Assembly: GCA_025937075.1 (NCBI GenBank)
Contig: JAICSD010000270.1
Coordinates: 1-6,307, forward strand
Reading direction: 5' to 3'
DNA: 6,307 nucleotides
From: Vicinamibacteria bacterium
GTDB taxonomy: Bacteria; Acidobacteriota; Vicinamibacteria; Vicinamibacterales; 2-12-FULL-66-21
Shown piece after piece: positions 1-6,086 of this stretch (its first letter is position 1; every line of letters begins with the position of its first letter). The position numbers and the translations under genes were made by a program. A model generated the notes under the pieces. It was given only the letters and a program-made list of their open reading frames with translations, did not search any database and had not been told where the DNA came from.

Positions 1-47
1 CGCGGATCGCTGATCGCCCGGCAGGCCTCCTCGCCCAGGCTTCGGCG

Positions 48-73
48 GCCCTGCCTCTTTGAGCCATCTCGCC
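48..73. repeat. 26-bp direct repeat, left copy
   Basis: This 26-bp stretch, beginning GCCCTGCCTCTTTGAGCC, occurs again without mismatch at 1680-1705 in the same orientation. After the exact match both copies continue with loosely similar sequence (TACGCTTCAAT here, GTAGCGCGCTTGAAT there), so the ancestral unit may be about 40 bp. The left flank (20-48), read on the minus strand as CCGCCGAAGCCTGGGCGAGG, resembles GC-rich dispersed intergenic repeats that I associate with Acidobacteriota genomes; that association is from memory. It has no coding content that I can support. Confidence 0.85.
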
Positions 74-93
74 TACGCTTCAATCAGGTCGAT

Positions 94-115
94 GCCGAGA
101 TGCGAGACTCTCGGC
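94..115 (+). terminator. Hairpin with T-rich flank, possible intrinsic terminator
   Basis: GCCGAGA (94-100) and TCTCGGC (109-115) form a perfect 7-bp stem around an 8-nt loop. The stem is followed on the plus strand by TTGTCTTTG, an imperfect T-rich tail. If real it would stop transcription entering from the left of the window. The tail is interrupted and the stem is short, so this is a weak call. Confidence 0.3.
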
Positions 116-190
116 TTGTCTTTGATGCGTCCCACCGCGTAGGGCTGGCGACGGAATGACGACTCTGCACTGTTCTCGCATGAATCCGCC

Positions 191-280
191 TCAAAACTCG
201 AAATCGATCGAGAACTGGATCTGGCGGGCCATGCCGGCCTCTATCGGGCGGCCAAATGCGCGCTGCGGCGAGAGGAGCTC
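191..280 (-). pseudogene. C-terminal remnant of a TonB-dependent outer-membrane receptor
   Basis: Read on the minus strand, the frame ending at the TGA at 193-191 encodes a tail containing AFGRPIEAGMARQIQFSIDF followed by E-F-stop. The alternating hydrophobic pattern R-Q-I-Q-F-x-I-x-F-x-F ending in phenylalanine is the usual last beta-strand of an outer-membrane barrel. The wording FGRxxxAxxxRQIQF is typical of the C-terminus of the large carboxypeptidase-regulatory-like TonB receptors abundant in Acidobacteriota. Intact members run to about 1000 residues. Here only about 30 codons look homologous. Upstream the frame degrades into Arg/Cys-rich sequence and meets a stop at 331-329, just before the oppositely oriented permease gene. 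The rest of the receptor has therefore been lost, probably by the same rearrangement that placed the permease here. Identification rests on a short motif only. Confidence 0.5.
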
Positions 281-308
281 ATGACCCGGCACACGTCGGC
301 GGCAGCAC

Positions 309-419
309 ATGAACGAACGCCGAGAGCATCAGACGGAGGGCGAGTGTCCTACGCGTGGATCGGCTGGCCCTGTTGAGCTTCGTGTGATATTGCTGGGGGC
401 AACCCCAGAGCACCGATGA
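309..419 (+). other. Short 36-codon ORF overlapping the permease start (ATGA); doubtful
   Basis: An ATG at 309 opens a 36-residue frame that stops at TGA 417-419. The stop overlaps the permease ATG in the four-base ATGA arrangement common in translationally coupled pairs. The peptide starts MNERREHQTEGECPTRG and ends ILLGATPEHR. It has no Walker, signature or switch motif of an ABC ATPase and no resemblance to any family I recognise. There is no convincing ribosome-binding site before it. It could be a leader whose translation opens the hairpin at 393-408, or simply chance. Confidence 0.15.
393..408 (+). promoter_or_regulatory. GNRA-tetraloop hairpin in the permease leader
   Basis: CTGGGG (393-398) pairs perfectly with CCCCAG (403-408) around the loop GCAA, a GNRA tetraloop, giving a compact 6-bp helix that ends 7 nt before the ATG at 416. 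It occupies the place where a Shine-Dalgarno sequence would sit; the only purine run left is AGAG (407-410), partly inside the stem. The fold could limit ribosome access, or could be a remnant of an element boundary. No riboswitch family is recognised. Confidence 0.4.
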
Positions 420-1633
420 GCCCATTCATGATTCCGCGTATCGCGGTGAAGGCACTGGCGCGCCACAAGATGCGTAGTGCGCTGACCATGCTCGGTGTCG
501 TGGTCGGGGTCAGCGCCGTCATCTGCACGATAGCCATCGGCGACGGCGCGGCCTCGAAGGTACGAGAAGCGATCACCAGCATCGGGGCGAACATGATTTG
601 GATCGAGGCGGGTGGCGTCAACAAGAACGGCGTCCGAACCGGGTCCTACGGCACCAAATCGCTGACGCTCGGAGACGCGAAGGCGATCGAGCAGCAGATT
701 CCGTCGGTGACGAACGTCTCGCCGAATGTCGATACCCGCGTCCAGCTGATTTACGGCAATCAGAACTGGAGTTCGACGGTGCGCGGGGTCTCGCCCGAGT
801 ATCTGGCGGTCAAAAGCTGGCCGGTGGTCAGCGGCGAGATGTTCACGACGCGCGAGATCGGCGCGGCGGCGAACGTCTGTGTTCTCGGCCGCACCGTCGT
901 GGAGCAACTGTTCGGCGACGAGGATCCGGTGGGACGCACTATCCGCGTCAAGGACCAGACGTGCAGCGTGATTGGCGTCCTGGGCCCGAAGGGACAGTCC
1001 GCGACCGGGCAGGATCAGGACGACACCTTCATGATGCCGTACACGACCGTGATGAAGAAGATCATGGGCCAATACTGGCTGGACGACATCATGATGTCCG
1101 CCGTGTCGGCGGAGGCCGCGCCGGGCGCTGAGGAGGCCATCGCGGAGTTGTTACGGGAGCGCCATCACATCCGGCCCGACGCGCAGGATGATTTCAACAT
1201 CCGGCACCCCACGGAAATCGCCGAGGCCGTGGCCCAGTCCGCCCAGACCATGGAAGTGCTCCTCGCCAGCGTCGCCTCCGTGTCGCTGCTCGTCGGCGGC
1301 GTCGGCGTCATGAACATCATGCTGGTCTCGGTGACGGAACGCACGCGCGAGATCGGCCTGCGGTTGGCCGTCGGCGCGCGCGCCCGCGACGTGCTGCGGC
1401 AGTTTCTCGTCGAAGCCGTCCTGCTCGGCCTCGTCGGCGGCGGCATTGGCGTGGGCCTCGGGCTGCTCGGCAGCCATTTCATCGCGACGACTCTGGCGTG
1501 GCCGGCACGCGTGTCGGAAAAGGCGATTGTGCTCGCGTTCGCGTTCTCTGCCGGCGTCGGTCTGTTCTTCGGCTATTACCCGGCGCGCCGCGCTGCGAGG
1601 CTCGATCCCATCGACGCGCTTCGATCCGAATAG
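416..1633 (+). CDS. MacB/FtsX-type ABC transporter permease
   Basis: The 405-residue product is an inner-membrane permease of the MacB superfamily, which uses ATP hydrolysis by a partner ATPase to drive a periplasmic mechanotransmission cycle, usually for export of toxins, peptides or lipoproteins. The N-terminus RSALTMLGVVVGVSAVI (about residues 20-36) is the first membrane helix in its typical form. Residues about 45-270 are the periplasmic MacB core domain. From 279 the FtsX domain follows, with helices at about 281-305 (LLVGGVGVMNIMLVSVTERT), 328-352 and 369-388, ending YPARRAARLDPIDALRSE. E. coli MacB fuses the ATPase in front; here no Walker motifs occur and no ATPase or MacA adaptor lies next to it. 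The start at 416 is chosen for the N-terminal length; ATG 428 is an alternative, and neither has a good ribosome-binding site. The transported substrate is unknown. Confidence 0.93.
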   Translation: MSPFMIPRIAVKALARHKMRSALTMLGVVVGVSAVICTIAIGDGAASKVREAITSIGANMIWIEAGGVNKNGVRTGSYGTKSLTLGDAKAIEQQIPSVTNVSPNVDTRVQLIYGNQNWSSTVRGVSPEYLAVKSWPVVSGEMFTTREIGAAANVCVLGRTVVEQLFGDEDPVGRTIRVKDQTCSVIGVLGPKGQSATGQDQDDTFMMPYTTVMKKIMGQYWLDDIMMSAVSAEAAPGAEEAIAELLRERHHIRPDAQDDFNIRHPTEIAEAVAQSAQTMEVLLASVASVSLLVGGVGVMNIMLVSVTERTREIGLRLAVGARARDVLRQFLVEAVLLGLVGGGIGVGLGLLGSHFIATTLAWPARVSEKAIVLAFAFSAGVGLFFGYYPARRAARLDPIDALRSE

Positions 1634-1679
1634 CTCCACCACGCGGCAGCCGGCCATCTTGACGCGCCTGGCGCATGTC

Positions 1680-1705
1680 GCCCTGCCTCTTTGAGCCATC
1701 TCGCC
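1680..1705. repeat. 26-bp direct repeat, right copy
   Basis: This is an exact second copy of the repeat at 48-73, lying 46 bp after the permease stop codon and 33 bp from the 3' end of the tRNA gene. Downstream of it CGCGC and GCGCG form an inverted pair around TTGAATTCACC (about 1709-1729), followed by GAAGGCGGATGG running into the tRNA CCA end. The combined stretch at 1680-1738 resembles a GC-rich dispersed intergenic repeat rather than a tRNA-derived attachment site, because it does not copy any part of the tRNA. Confidence 0.85.
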
Positions 1706-1738
1706 GTAGCGCGCTTGAATTCACCGCGCGAAGGCGGA

Positions 1739-1815
1739 TGGCGCGCCCGGCAGGACTCGAACCTGCGACCCTCGGCTTAGAAGGCCGATGCTCTATCCAC
1801 CTGAGCTACGGGCGC
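1739..1815 (-). tRNA. tRNA-Arg, anticodon UCU, CCA encoded
   Basis: On the minus strand the sequence folds into a complete cloverleaf. The acceptor stem is GCGCCCG (1815-1809) paired with CGGGCGC (1749-1743). The D arm is GCTC/GAGC. The anticodon arm is TCGGC-CTTCTAA-GCCGA, with anticodon TCT at 1781-1779. The variable loop is short. The T arm is GCAGG-TTCGAGT-CCTGC. A G discriminator (1742) and a genomically encoded CCA (1741-1739) follow. It reads AGA and probably AGG arginine codons, which are rare in high-GC genomes. It sits 18 bp downstream of the aldo/keto reductase stop in the same orientation and converges on the permease gene. Confidence 0.97.
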
Positions 1816-1823
1816 GTGCCTTG

Positions 1824-1832
1824 ATTCTAGCA
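1824..1832 (-). promoter_or_regulatory. Possible extended -10 promoter for tRNA-Arg
   Basis: On the minus strand TGCTAGAAT lies in the gap between the reductase stop and the tRNA. It matches the extended -10 form TGnTATAAT at all fixed positions but one. No good -35 hexamer is seen at 16-18 bp; TTGATA lies only 13 bp upstream. Initiation about 7 nt downstream would fall almost at the mature tRNA 5' end, leaving a leader of one or two nucleotides. The alternative is read-through from the reductase. Confidence 0.3.
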
Positions 1833-1833
1833 A

Positions 1834-2829
<996 letters not shown>

Positions 2830-2875
2830 TTAGAAAGGCGATGTTTGATGTGGATCGTTTGTCGTCCATCGTCCA

Positions 2876-4081
2876 TCAGGACCGACGATCCTGAAAGGCG
2901 CCTCCGGCCGGCTTGTTTGCCGCGCGAATCTGCGCGACGAAGCTGTTGGCCGACTTGACGAGCGCGTCCATGACCGTCGACGCGTGCGCGGCGGGCGAGC
3001 CGCCGGCCATTCCGCCTTCGTGCAGGAGCGGCACCTGCACGCCGACAGCACCCTTCAAATACGGAAACGTCGCGTCGGCCTGCGTCACGAGTGACGCGTC
3101 GTATCGCGATACGCACGTGCCATCCGGGAGTCTGCTCGTGACGACGCTAAGCAGGACGTAAGTGTCTTCGTTGCCGAACGGCTCGGTCTTGAAGCCGGCA
3201 TCCGACAGGATGCGCGCGATGGACGATTTGATCTTCTGGCGATCGAGCCCGCAGGCCGTGCCCGGCGCGCTCAGATCGTCCACGACCGTGCCGATCGTGG
3301 TCAAGCCGCGCAGCTCTGACCCGGGAGGCAGAAGGAGCGGCCGCGCAGACGACGGCACGGCATCGGGAACGCCGCGCGACGCTGAGGCGGATGCCGGTGG
3401 CGCGCCCGAGGACGGCGCTGCGCCCGACAAAATGTCACGTTCGCGCGCACCCGGCGGCTCGTACGTGAGCCGCACTTCGTCTCCTTCCCGCCCCCGCTCG
3501 AGAAACCGGATGTCCACCTGCAGCCGCGTGGGATCGGCCGACGGGGTGTACCTGTAACGCAGCTGTCGGCCGGTTTCGACGTCGTAGATCACGACGAGGG
3601 TTGGCCCCTCCCACCGTGCGGTCGAGGGCAGCGCCACGGTGCCGATCGTCAGCTCTTGCAGCTGCCCGTCGGGACGGAATGTGCGCACGCGCCCCTGATC
3701 GTCGGCGATCGTGACGGTGCTGTTCTCCCGGACGATCGTGAGCCGTGACGGCGGCGTCCGCGCTTCTTCGGTGAGCTGCTGCAAACGCGTGCCGTCGTCG
3801 GCGCTCTCGCGCGAGATCGCTGGCACCCCCGCGGCGCCGGAACCGCCGCCGCGACGGCTGCGGCCGCCGGATCGTCCGCCCCCCTCGGTCTCGGAACCCT
3901 GTGGGCGCGCCCAATCGGCGCTGAACCCGATTTCTTGCGGACGCTGCGTGAGCGCCGGATTCAACACCCAGGCACCCGCGATGGTCGGGGCTGCGGCTTG
4001 AGCGATCGGCTCGGCGTGAATGAGCGAGGTCGCGGCGAGGGCGGCGAAGAACGGGACCGCGTGGACGAGCCGAAGGGGCAT
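2876..4081 (-). CDS. Secreted protein of unknown function, two-cysteine C-terminal domain
   Basis: The 401-residue product begins with a Sec-type signal (MPLRLVHAVPFFAALAATSL, likely cleaved after IHA, about residue 23). A segment with GAWVLNPALTQRPQEIGFSADW follows (36-57). Next is a Gly/Ser/Arg-rich low-complexity stretch (62-88), then a beta-rich middle with LTIVRENSTVTIADDQGRVRTF split across 114-135 and LERGREGDEVRLTYEPPG near 195-211. A Ser/Ala/Pro linker (215-250) precedes a C-terminal domain (256-388) with CGLDRQKI, Cys277, and DGTCVSRYD, Cys323, a plausible disulphide pair. I recall similar proteins in Acidobacteriota but no characterised member or named domain. The ATG at 4081 is chosen over the GTG at 4099 because AGGAG (4091-4087) stands 5 nt before it and the signal peptide then starts cleanly. 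It lies 106 bp downstream of the multicopper oxidase and may share its envelope compartment. Function is not assigned. Confidence 0.88.
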   Translation of the reverse strand: MPLRLVHAVPFFAALAATSLIHAEPIAQAAAPTIAGAWVLNPALTQRPQEIGFSADWARPQGSETEGGGRSGGRSRRGGGSGAAGVPAISRESADDGTRLQQLTEEARTPPSRLTIVRENSTVTIADDQGRVRTFRPDGQLQELTIGTVALPSTARWEGPTLVVIYDVETGRQLRYRYTPSADPTRLQVDIRFLERGREGDEVRLTYEPPGARERDILSGAAPSSGAPPASASASRGVPDAVPSSARPLLLPPGSELRGLTTIGTVVDDLSAPGTACGLDRQKIKSSIARILSDAGFKTEPFGNEDTYVLLSVVTSRLPDGTCVSRYDASLVTQADATFPYLKGAVGVQVPLLHEGGMAGGSPAAHASTVMDALVKSANSFVAQIRAANKPAGGAFQDRRS

Positions 4082-4086
4082 ACGGA

Positions 4087-4091
4087 CTCCT
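4087..4091 (-). promoter_or_regulatory. Shine-Dalgarno AGGAG deciding the start at 4081
   Basis: On the minus strand AGGAG is followed by TCCGT and then ATG (4081), an ideal 5-nt spacing. The same bases would be inside the coding sequence if the upstream GTG at 4099 were used, and that GTG has no such site. This is the clearest ribosome-binding site in the window. Confidence 0.8.
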
Positions 4092-4102
4092 GTTCGCACG
4101 GT

Positions 4103-4187
4103 AGCACACCGACGCGAACGGAGGGAGCCGGCGAAGCGGCGAGCGAGTGAGCGTGCAGGGTGGAGCGGCGGGGCAAAGCCCCCCGGA
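4103..4187. other. GC-rich intergenic segment with a short hairpin after the oxidase stop
   Basis: Immediately after the oxidase stop, GGGGC (4170-4174) and GCCCC (4178-4182) form a 5-bp stem around AAA. No T-tract follows in the direction of oxidase transcription, so it is not a classical intrinsic terminator. The rest contains imperfectly iterated GCGAGCGAGTGAGCG (4139-4153) and GCCGGCGAAGCGGC (4127-4140), a low-complexity texture like dispersed intergenic repeats. It may act as a weak or Rho-type termination region or mRNA 3'-end stabiliser. No second copy was seen in the window. Confidence 0.35.
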
Positions 4188-5663
4188 CTAGTACTCGAAC
4201 ACCCCCATGAACCCGAAGTCCATGTGCAGCTGCTGGTGGCAGTGGAAGAGCGTCAGCCCAGGATTGTTCGCCACGAAGTCGACGTCCACTTCCTGGTACC
4301 CGCCAACCATGACGACGTCCTTCATCACGCCCGACGTCTTCCTGCCCGCGACGCTCGTCAGTTCGAACGTATGGCGATGCAGGTGAATCGGATGGATGTC
4401 GTCGCTCGCGTTGCGCATGTGCAACCGATAGCGGCGGCCCTGCTGCAGCCGCGCGAGGCGTGTGGGCTCGTCCATCGAAAACGCCTTGCCGTTGATGGTC
4501 CACTGATTGAACCCGTCGGCCGCGGCATTGTTCTTCGCGAACGTCAGCGTGATCGTTTCGTCGGGCCGCGCCGCCTCGGCGCTCGCGCCGAAACGCGTGT
4601 AGTCCCAGTGAAACGGCTTCGGAGCCGTCCAGAGTGCCTTTCCTTTGTGGCCGGCGTACTCGACGGCGACTCCCATCCCGTGTTTGCGGTCGTCGTCCGA
4701 CGTGTCGCCGAGGATCCACACACCCGGATTGCGCATCTGGACGATCGCGGACACGCGCTCCGCGGTCCCAATCCACAGCACGGGAACGTCCAATGGCGTC
4801 GGTACAGGATTGCCGTCGAGCGCGACGACGCGGAAGGTGTGGCCGGGGAGCGCGAGACTGCGGATCTCGGTCGCGCTGCCGTTCAGCACATGCAGCAGCA
4901 CGCGTTCGCCGCTCTTGACGCGGATTGGATCGCCATGGCCGAGCATGCGCCCGTTGATCGAGAAGAGGTCGTATCCGACTTCGTAGCCGTGGGCCTTCCC
5001 CGACGCGAGCGACGCCTTCATCGACGACTCGCCGGCGTCCTCGAGACCTTTGACCTTCGCGGCCGGGGCGAGGAAATTCATCGCCATGTCGCCGCCGCGG
5101 CTCAACGCCGGGCTGAACTCCTTCAACACCAGGAACACTTCGCGGTCGTAATCGCCCGCGTGCTGCTTCGGCTCGATGTAGACCGGACCGACCTGGCCGC
5201 CGTACTGTCCCTTCGCCAGATCGGCGCCCGCGTGCACGTGCGTGTGATAGAAGCGGAACCCGGAAGGGCCCGGTGTGAAGGTGATTCGCCGGCTGCCGTG
5301 CGGCGGAATGAACGGGCTGCCTTCTTCCGCCGCGCCGTCGACATCAGCGGGCACTGCCTGACCGTGCCAATGCAACTGTTCCGGCGTGTCGGTGTCGTTG
5401 CGGATGTCGATCGTCACCGGAGTGCCCTCGTGAAAACGCAGCAGTTCACCGGGGAACTGCCCGTTGTAGAGGGTCGTCGACACGATCTTGTCAGGGCCAA
5501 GTTCGACCAGTCCCGTCGCGATCCGGATCGTGTAGTCAGCACGTGTCTGGTTCTGCTGTTCACGTCCGGAGAGCGGCATCGCACTCGTGCGTTGCGGCGC
5601 CGCCGCCGGCGCGAGTGTCGACAGGAGTCCGAGCTTCAACAATTCACGACGATCGAGCGCCAT
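4188..5663 (-). CDS. Tat-exported three-domain multicopper oxidase
   Basis: The 491-residue product couples one-electron oxidation of a substrate (phenols, Cu(I) or other metals) to reduction of O2 to water, probably in the periplasm. The N-terminus MALDRRELLKLGLLSTLAPA carries a twin-arginine signal (Arg5-Arg6), expected for a folded copper enzyme. Cupredoxin domains lie at about 45-165, 170-335 and 365-491. All four copper motifs are present: HWHG (His98, His100), HTH (His140, His142), HPIHLH (His424, His427, His429) and HCHQQLH (His474, Cys475, His476, His480). Type 1 copper ligands would be His424, Cys475 and His480. The residue five after His480 is Phe485, where CueO-type enzymes have Met. 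The ATG at 5663 is preferred over an in-frame ATG at 5714 because it puts the twin-arginine motif at the N-terminus; neither has a clear ribosome-binding site. It is neither CueO nor CopA in detail: no Met-rich insert is present. Substrate is unknown. Confidence 0.95.
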   Translation of the reverse strand: MALDRRELLKLGLLSTLAPAAAPQRTSAMPLSGREQQNQTRADYTIRIATGLVELGPDKIVSTTLYNGQFPGELLRFHEGTPVTIDIRNDTDTPEQLHWHGQAVPADVDGAAEEGSPFIPPHGSRRITFTPGPSGFRFYHTHVHAGADLAKGQYGGQVGPVYIEPKQHAGDYDREVFLVLKEFSPALSRGGDMAMNFLAPAAKVKGLEDAGESSMKASLASGKAHGYEVGYDLFSINGRMLGHGDPIRVKSGERVLLHVLNGSATEIRSLALPGHTFRVVALDGNPVPTPLDVPVLWIGTAERVSAIVQMRNPGVWILGDTSDDDRKHGMGVAVEYAGHKGKALWTAPKPFHWDYTRFGASAEAARPDETITLTFAKNNAAADGFNQWTINGKAFSMDEPTRLARLQQGRRYRLHMRNASDDIHPIHLHRHTFELTSVAGRKTSGVMKDVVMVGGYQEVDVDFVANNPGLTLFHCHQQLHMDFGFMGVFEY

Positions 5664-5701
5664 TCGTACAGTATGCCCTGTGCCGACGCGTCCCGAACGC
5701 T

Positions 5702-5721
5702 GCAGCACATGCACGTGCTGC
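5702..5721. promoter_or_regulatory. Imperfect palindrome upstream of the oxidase, candidate operator
   Basis: GCAGCAC (5702-5708) and GTGCTGC (5715-5721) are perfect 7-bp arms around ATGCAC. Including the central TGCA, 18 of 20 positions are symmetric. The site ends 38 bp before the oxidase ATG, in the gap between the zinc-ribbon gene and the oxidase, where a dimeric repressor or activator would bind. A short TAC-T-GTA symmetry also sits directly before the ATG (minus strand GCATACTGTACGA). No match to a known copper-regulator box was recognised. The upstream in-frame ATG at 5714 falls inside the palindrome, another reason to prefer the shorter start. Confidence 0.35.
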
Positions 5722-5744
5722 GCAGGACTGAATCGGTGGCGCCG

Positions 5745-5987
5745 TTACTTCACACGTTGCCGCGCTTGGCGGTTCGACCGCCGGCGGCCGGCGCTGCCGT
5801 TCCGGCGGTTGGAGGGTTCCTGCTCGCCTCGGGTGATTGGCCAATCGCGCCCGCAGGTACGGCAGCACCACGCGAGACGGACAGTGCCCGCTGTAATGGT
5901 GGTCTCAGCCGCGACACCTCCAACCGCGCCGCACAGCTTGCAGCAGGCCGGAACGCGGAACCGGACGGGCGTCGTCGGCACGCACAT
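5745..5987 (-). CDS. Small zinc-ribbon protein, hypothetical
   Basis: The 80-residue product has two CxxC knuckles, CKLCG (Cys16, Cys19) and CRTCG (Cys42, Cys45), separated by 22 residues of predicted beta-strand (AETTITAGTVRLAW), the layout of a single zinc ribbon. The second knuckle continues RDWPITRGEQEP, and the C-terminal 25 residues are Arg/Ser-rich and basic, suggesting nucleic-acid contact or disorder. It would be cytosolic; no signal or membrane segment is seen. The ATG at 5987 gives 14 residues before the first knuckle; a GTG at 5966 (VRFRVPACCKLC) is an equally good start, and no ribosome-binding site distinguishes them. It lies 97 bp from the permease and 81 bp from the oxidase on the same strand. 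Function is unknown. The motif spacing makes it more believable than a random frame in GC-rich DNA. Confidence 0.6.
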   Translation of the reverse strand: MCVPTTPVRFRVPACCKLCGAVGGVAAETTITAGTVRLAWCCRTCGRDWPITRGEQEPSNRRNGSAGRRRSNRQARQRVK

Positions 5988-6086
5988 ATCTGTGCATTTC
6001 GTGTTCCGGAACGCCTGTTGCTAGAAGAGCCCGTCCCGCCCCGATAGCCTGTGGTCGCAGCCCCTCTGACTCGATCCAAGGCGTGG
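5988..6086. other. Intergenic gap between permease end and zinc-ribbon gene
   Basis: Ninety-nine bases without coding potential that I can support. They include a perfect 10-bp palindrome GTTCCGGAAC (about 6003-6012). A 5-bp-arm inverted repeat, GCACA-TATC-TGTGC (5982-5995), overlaps the zinc-ribbon ATG. No terminator with a T-tract and no clear promoter was seen. Confidence 0.5.

Noticed and set aside
329..1072. A minus-strand open frame of about 247 codons
   Set aside because: It is antisense to the permease, Arg/His/Asp-rich and motif-free. Only its downstream continuation past the stop at 329, the receptor-like tail, looks real.
1680..1815. tRNA-Arg plus adjacent repeat as a phage or island attachment site
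   Set aside because: The repeat shares no sequence with the tRNA 3' end, and no integrase is in the window.
2850..2880. Tandem GTCCATC near the end of the secreted-protein gene
   Set aside because: Only two short units; too little to call a repeat array.
5768..5782. Hairpin GGCGGT-TCG-ACCGCC as a terminator
   Set aside because: It lies inside the zinc-ribbon coding sequence and has no T-tract in either direction.
5945..6015. Several copies of GTTCCGG and the palindrome GTTCCGGAAC as regulator sites
   Set aside because: The copies are short, irregularly spaced, and partly inside the zinc-ribbon coding region; consistent with GC-rich chance.
4020..6047. A plus-strand open frame of about 675 codons spanning most of the right half
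   Set aside because: It lies antisense to the multicopper oxidase and zinc-ribbon genes, is rich in Arg/Ala/His, and shows no domain. Long antisense frames arise readily from codon bias in GC-rich genes.
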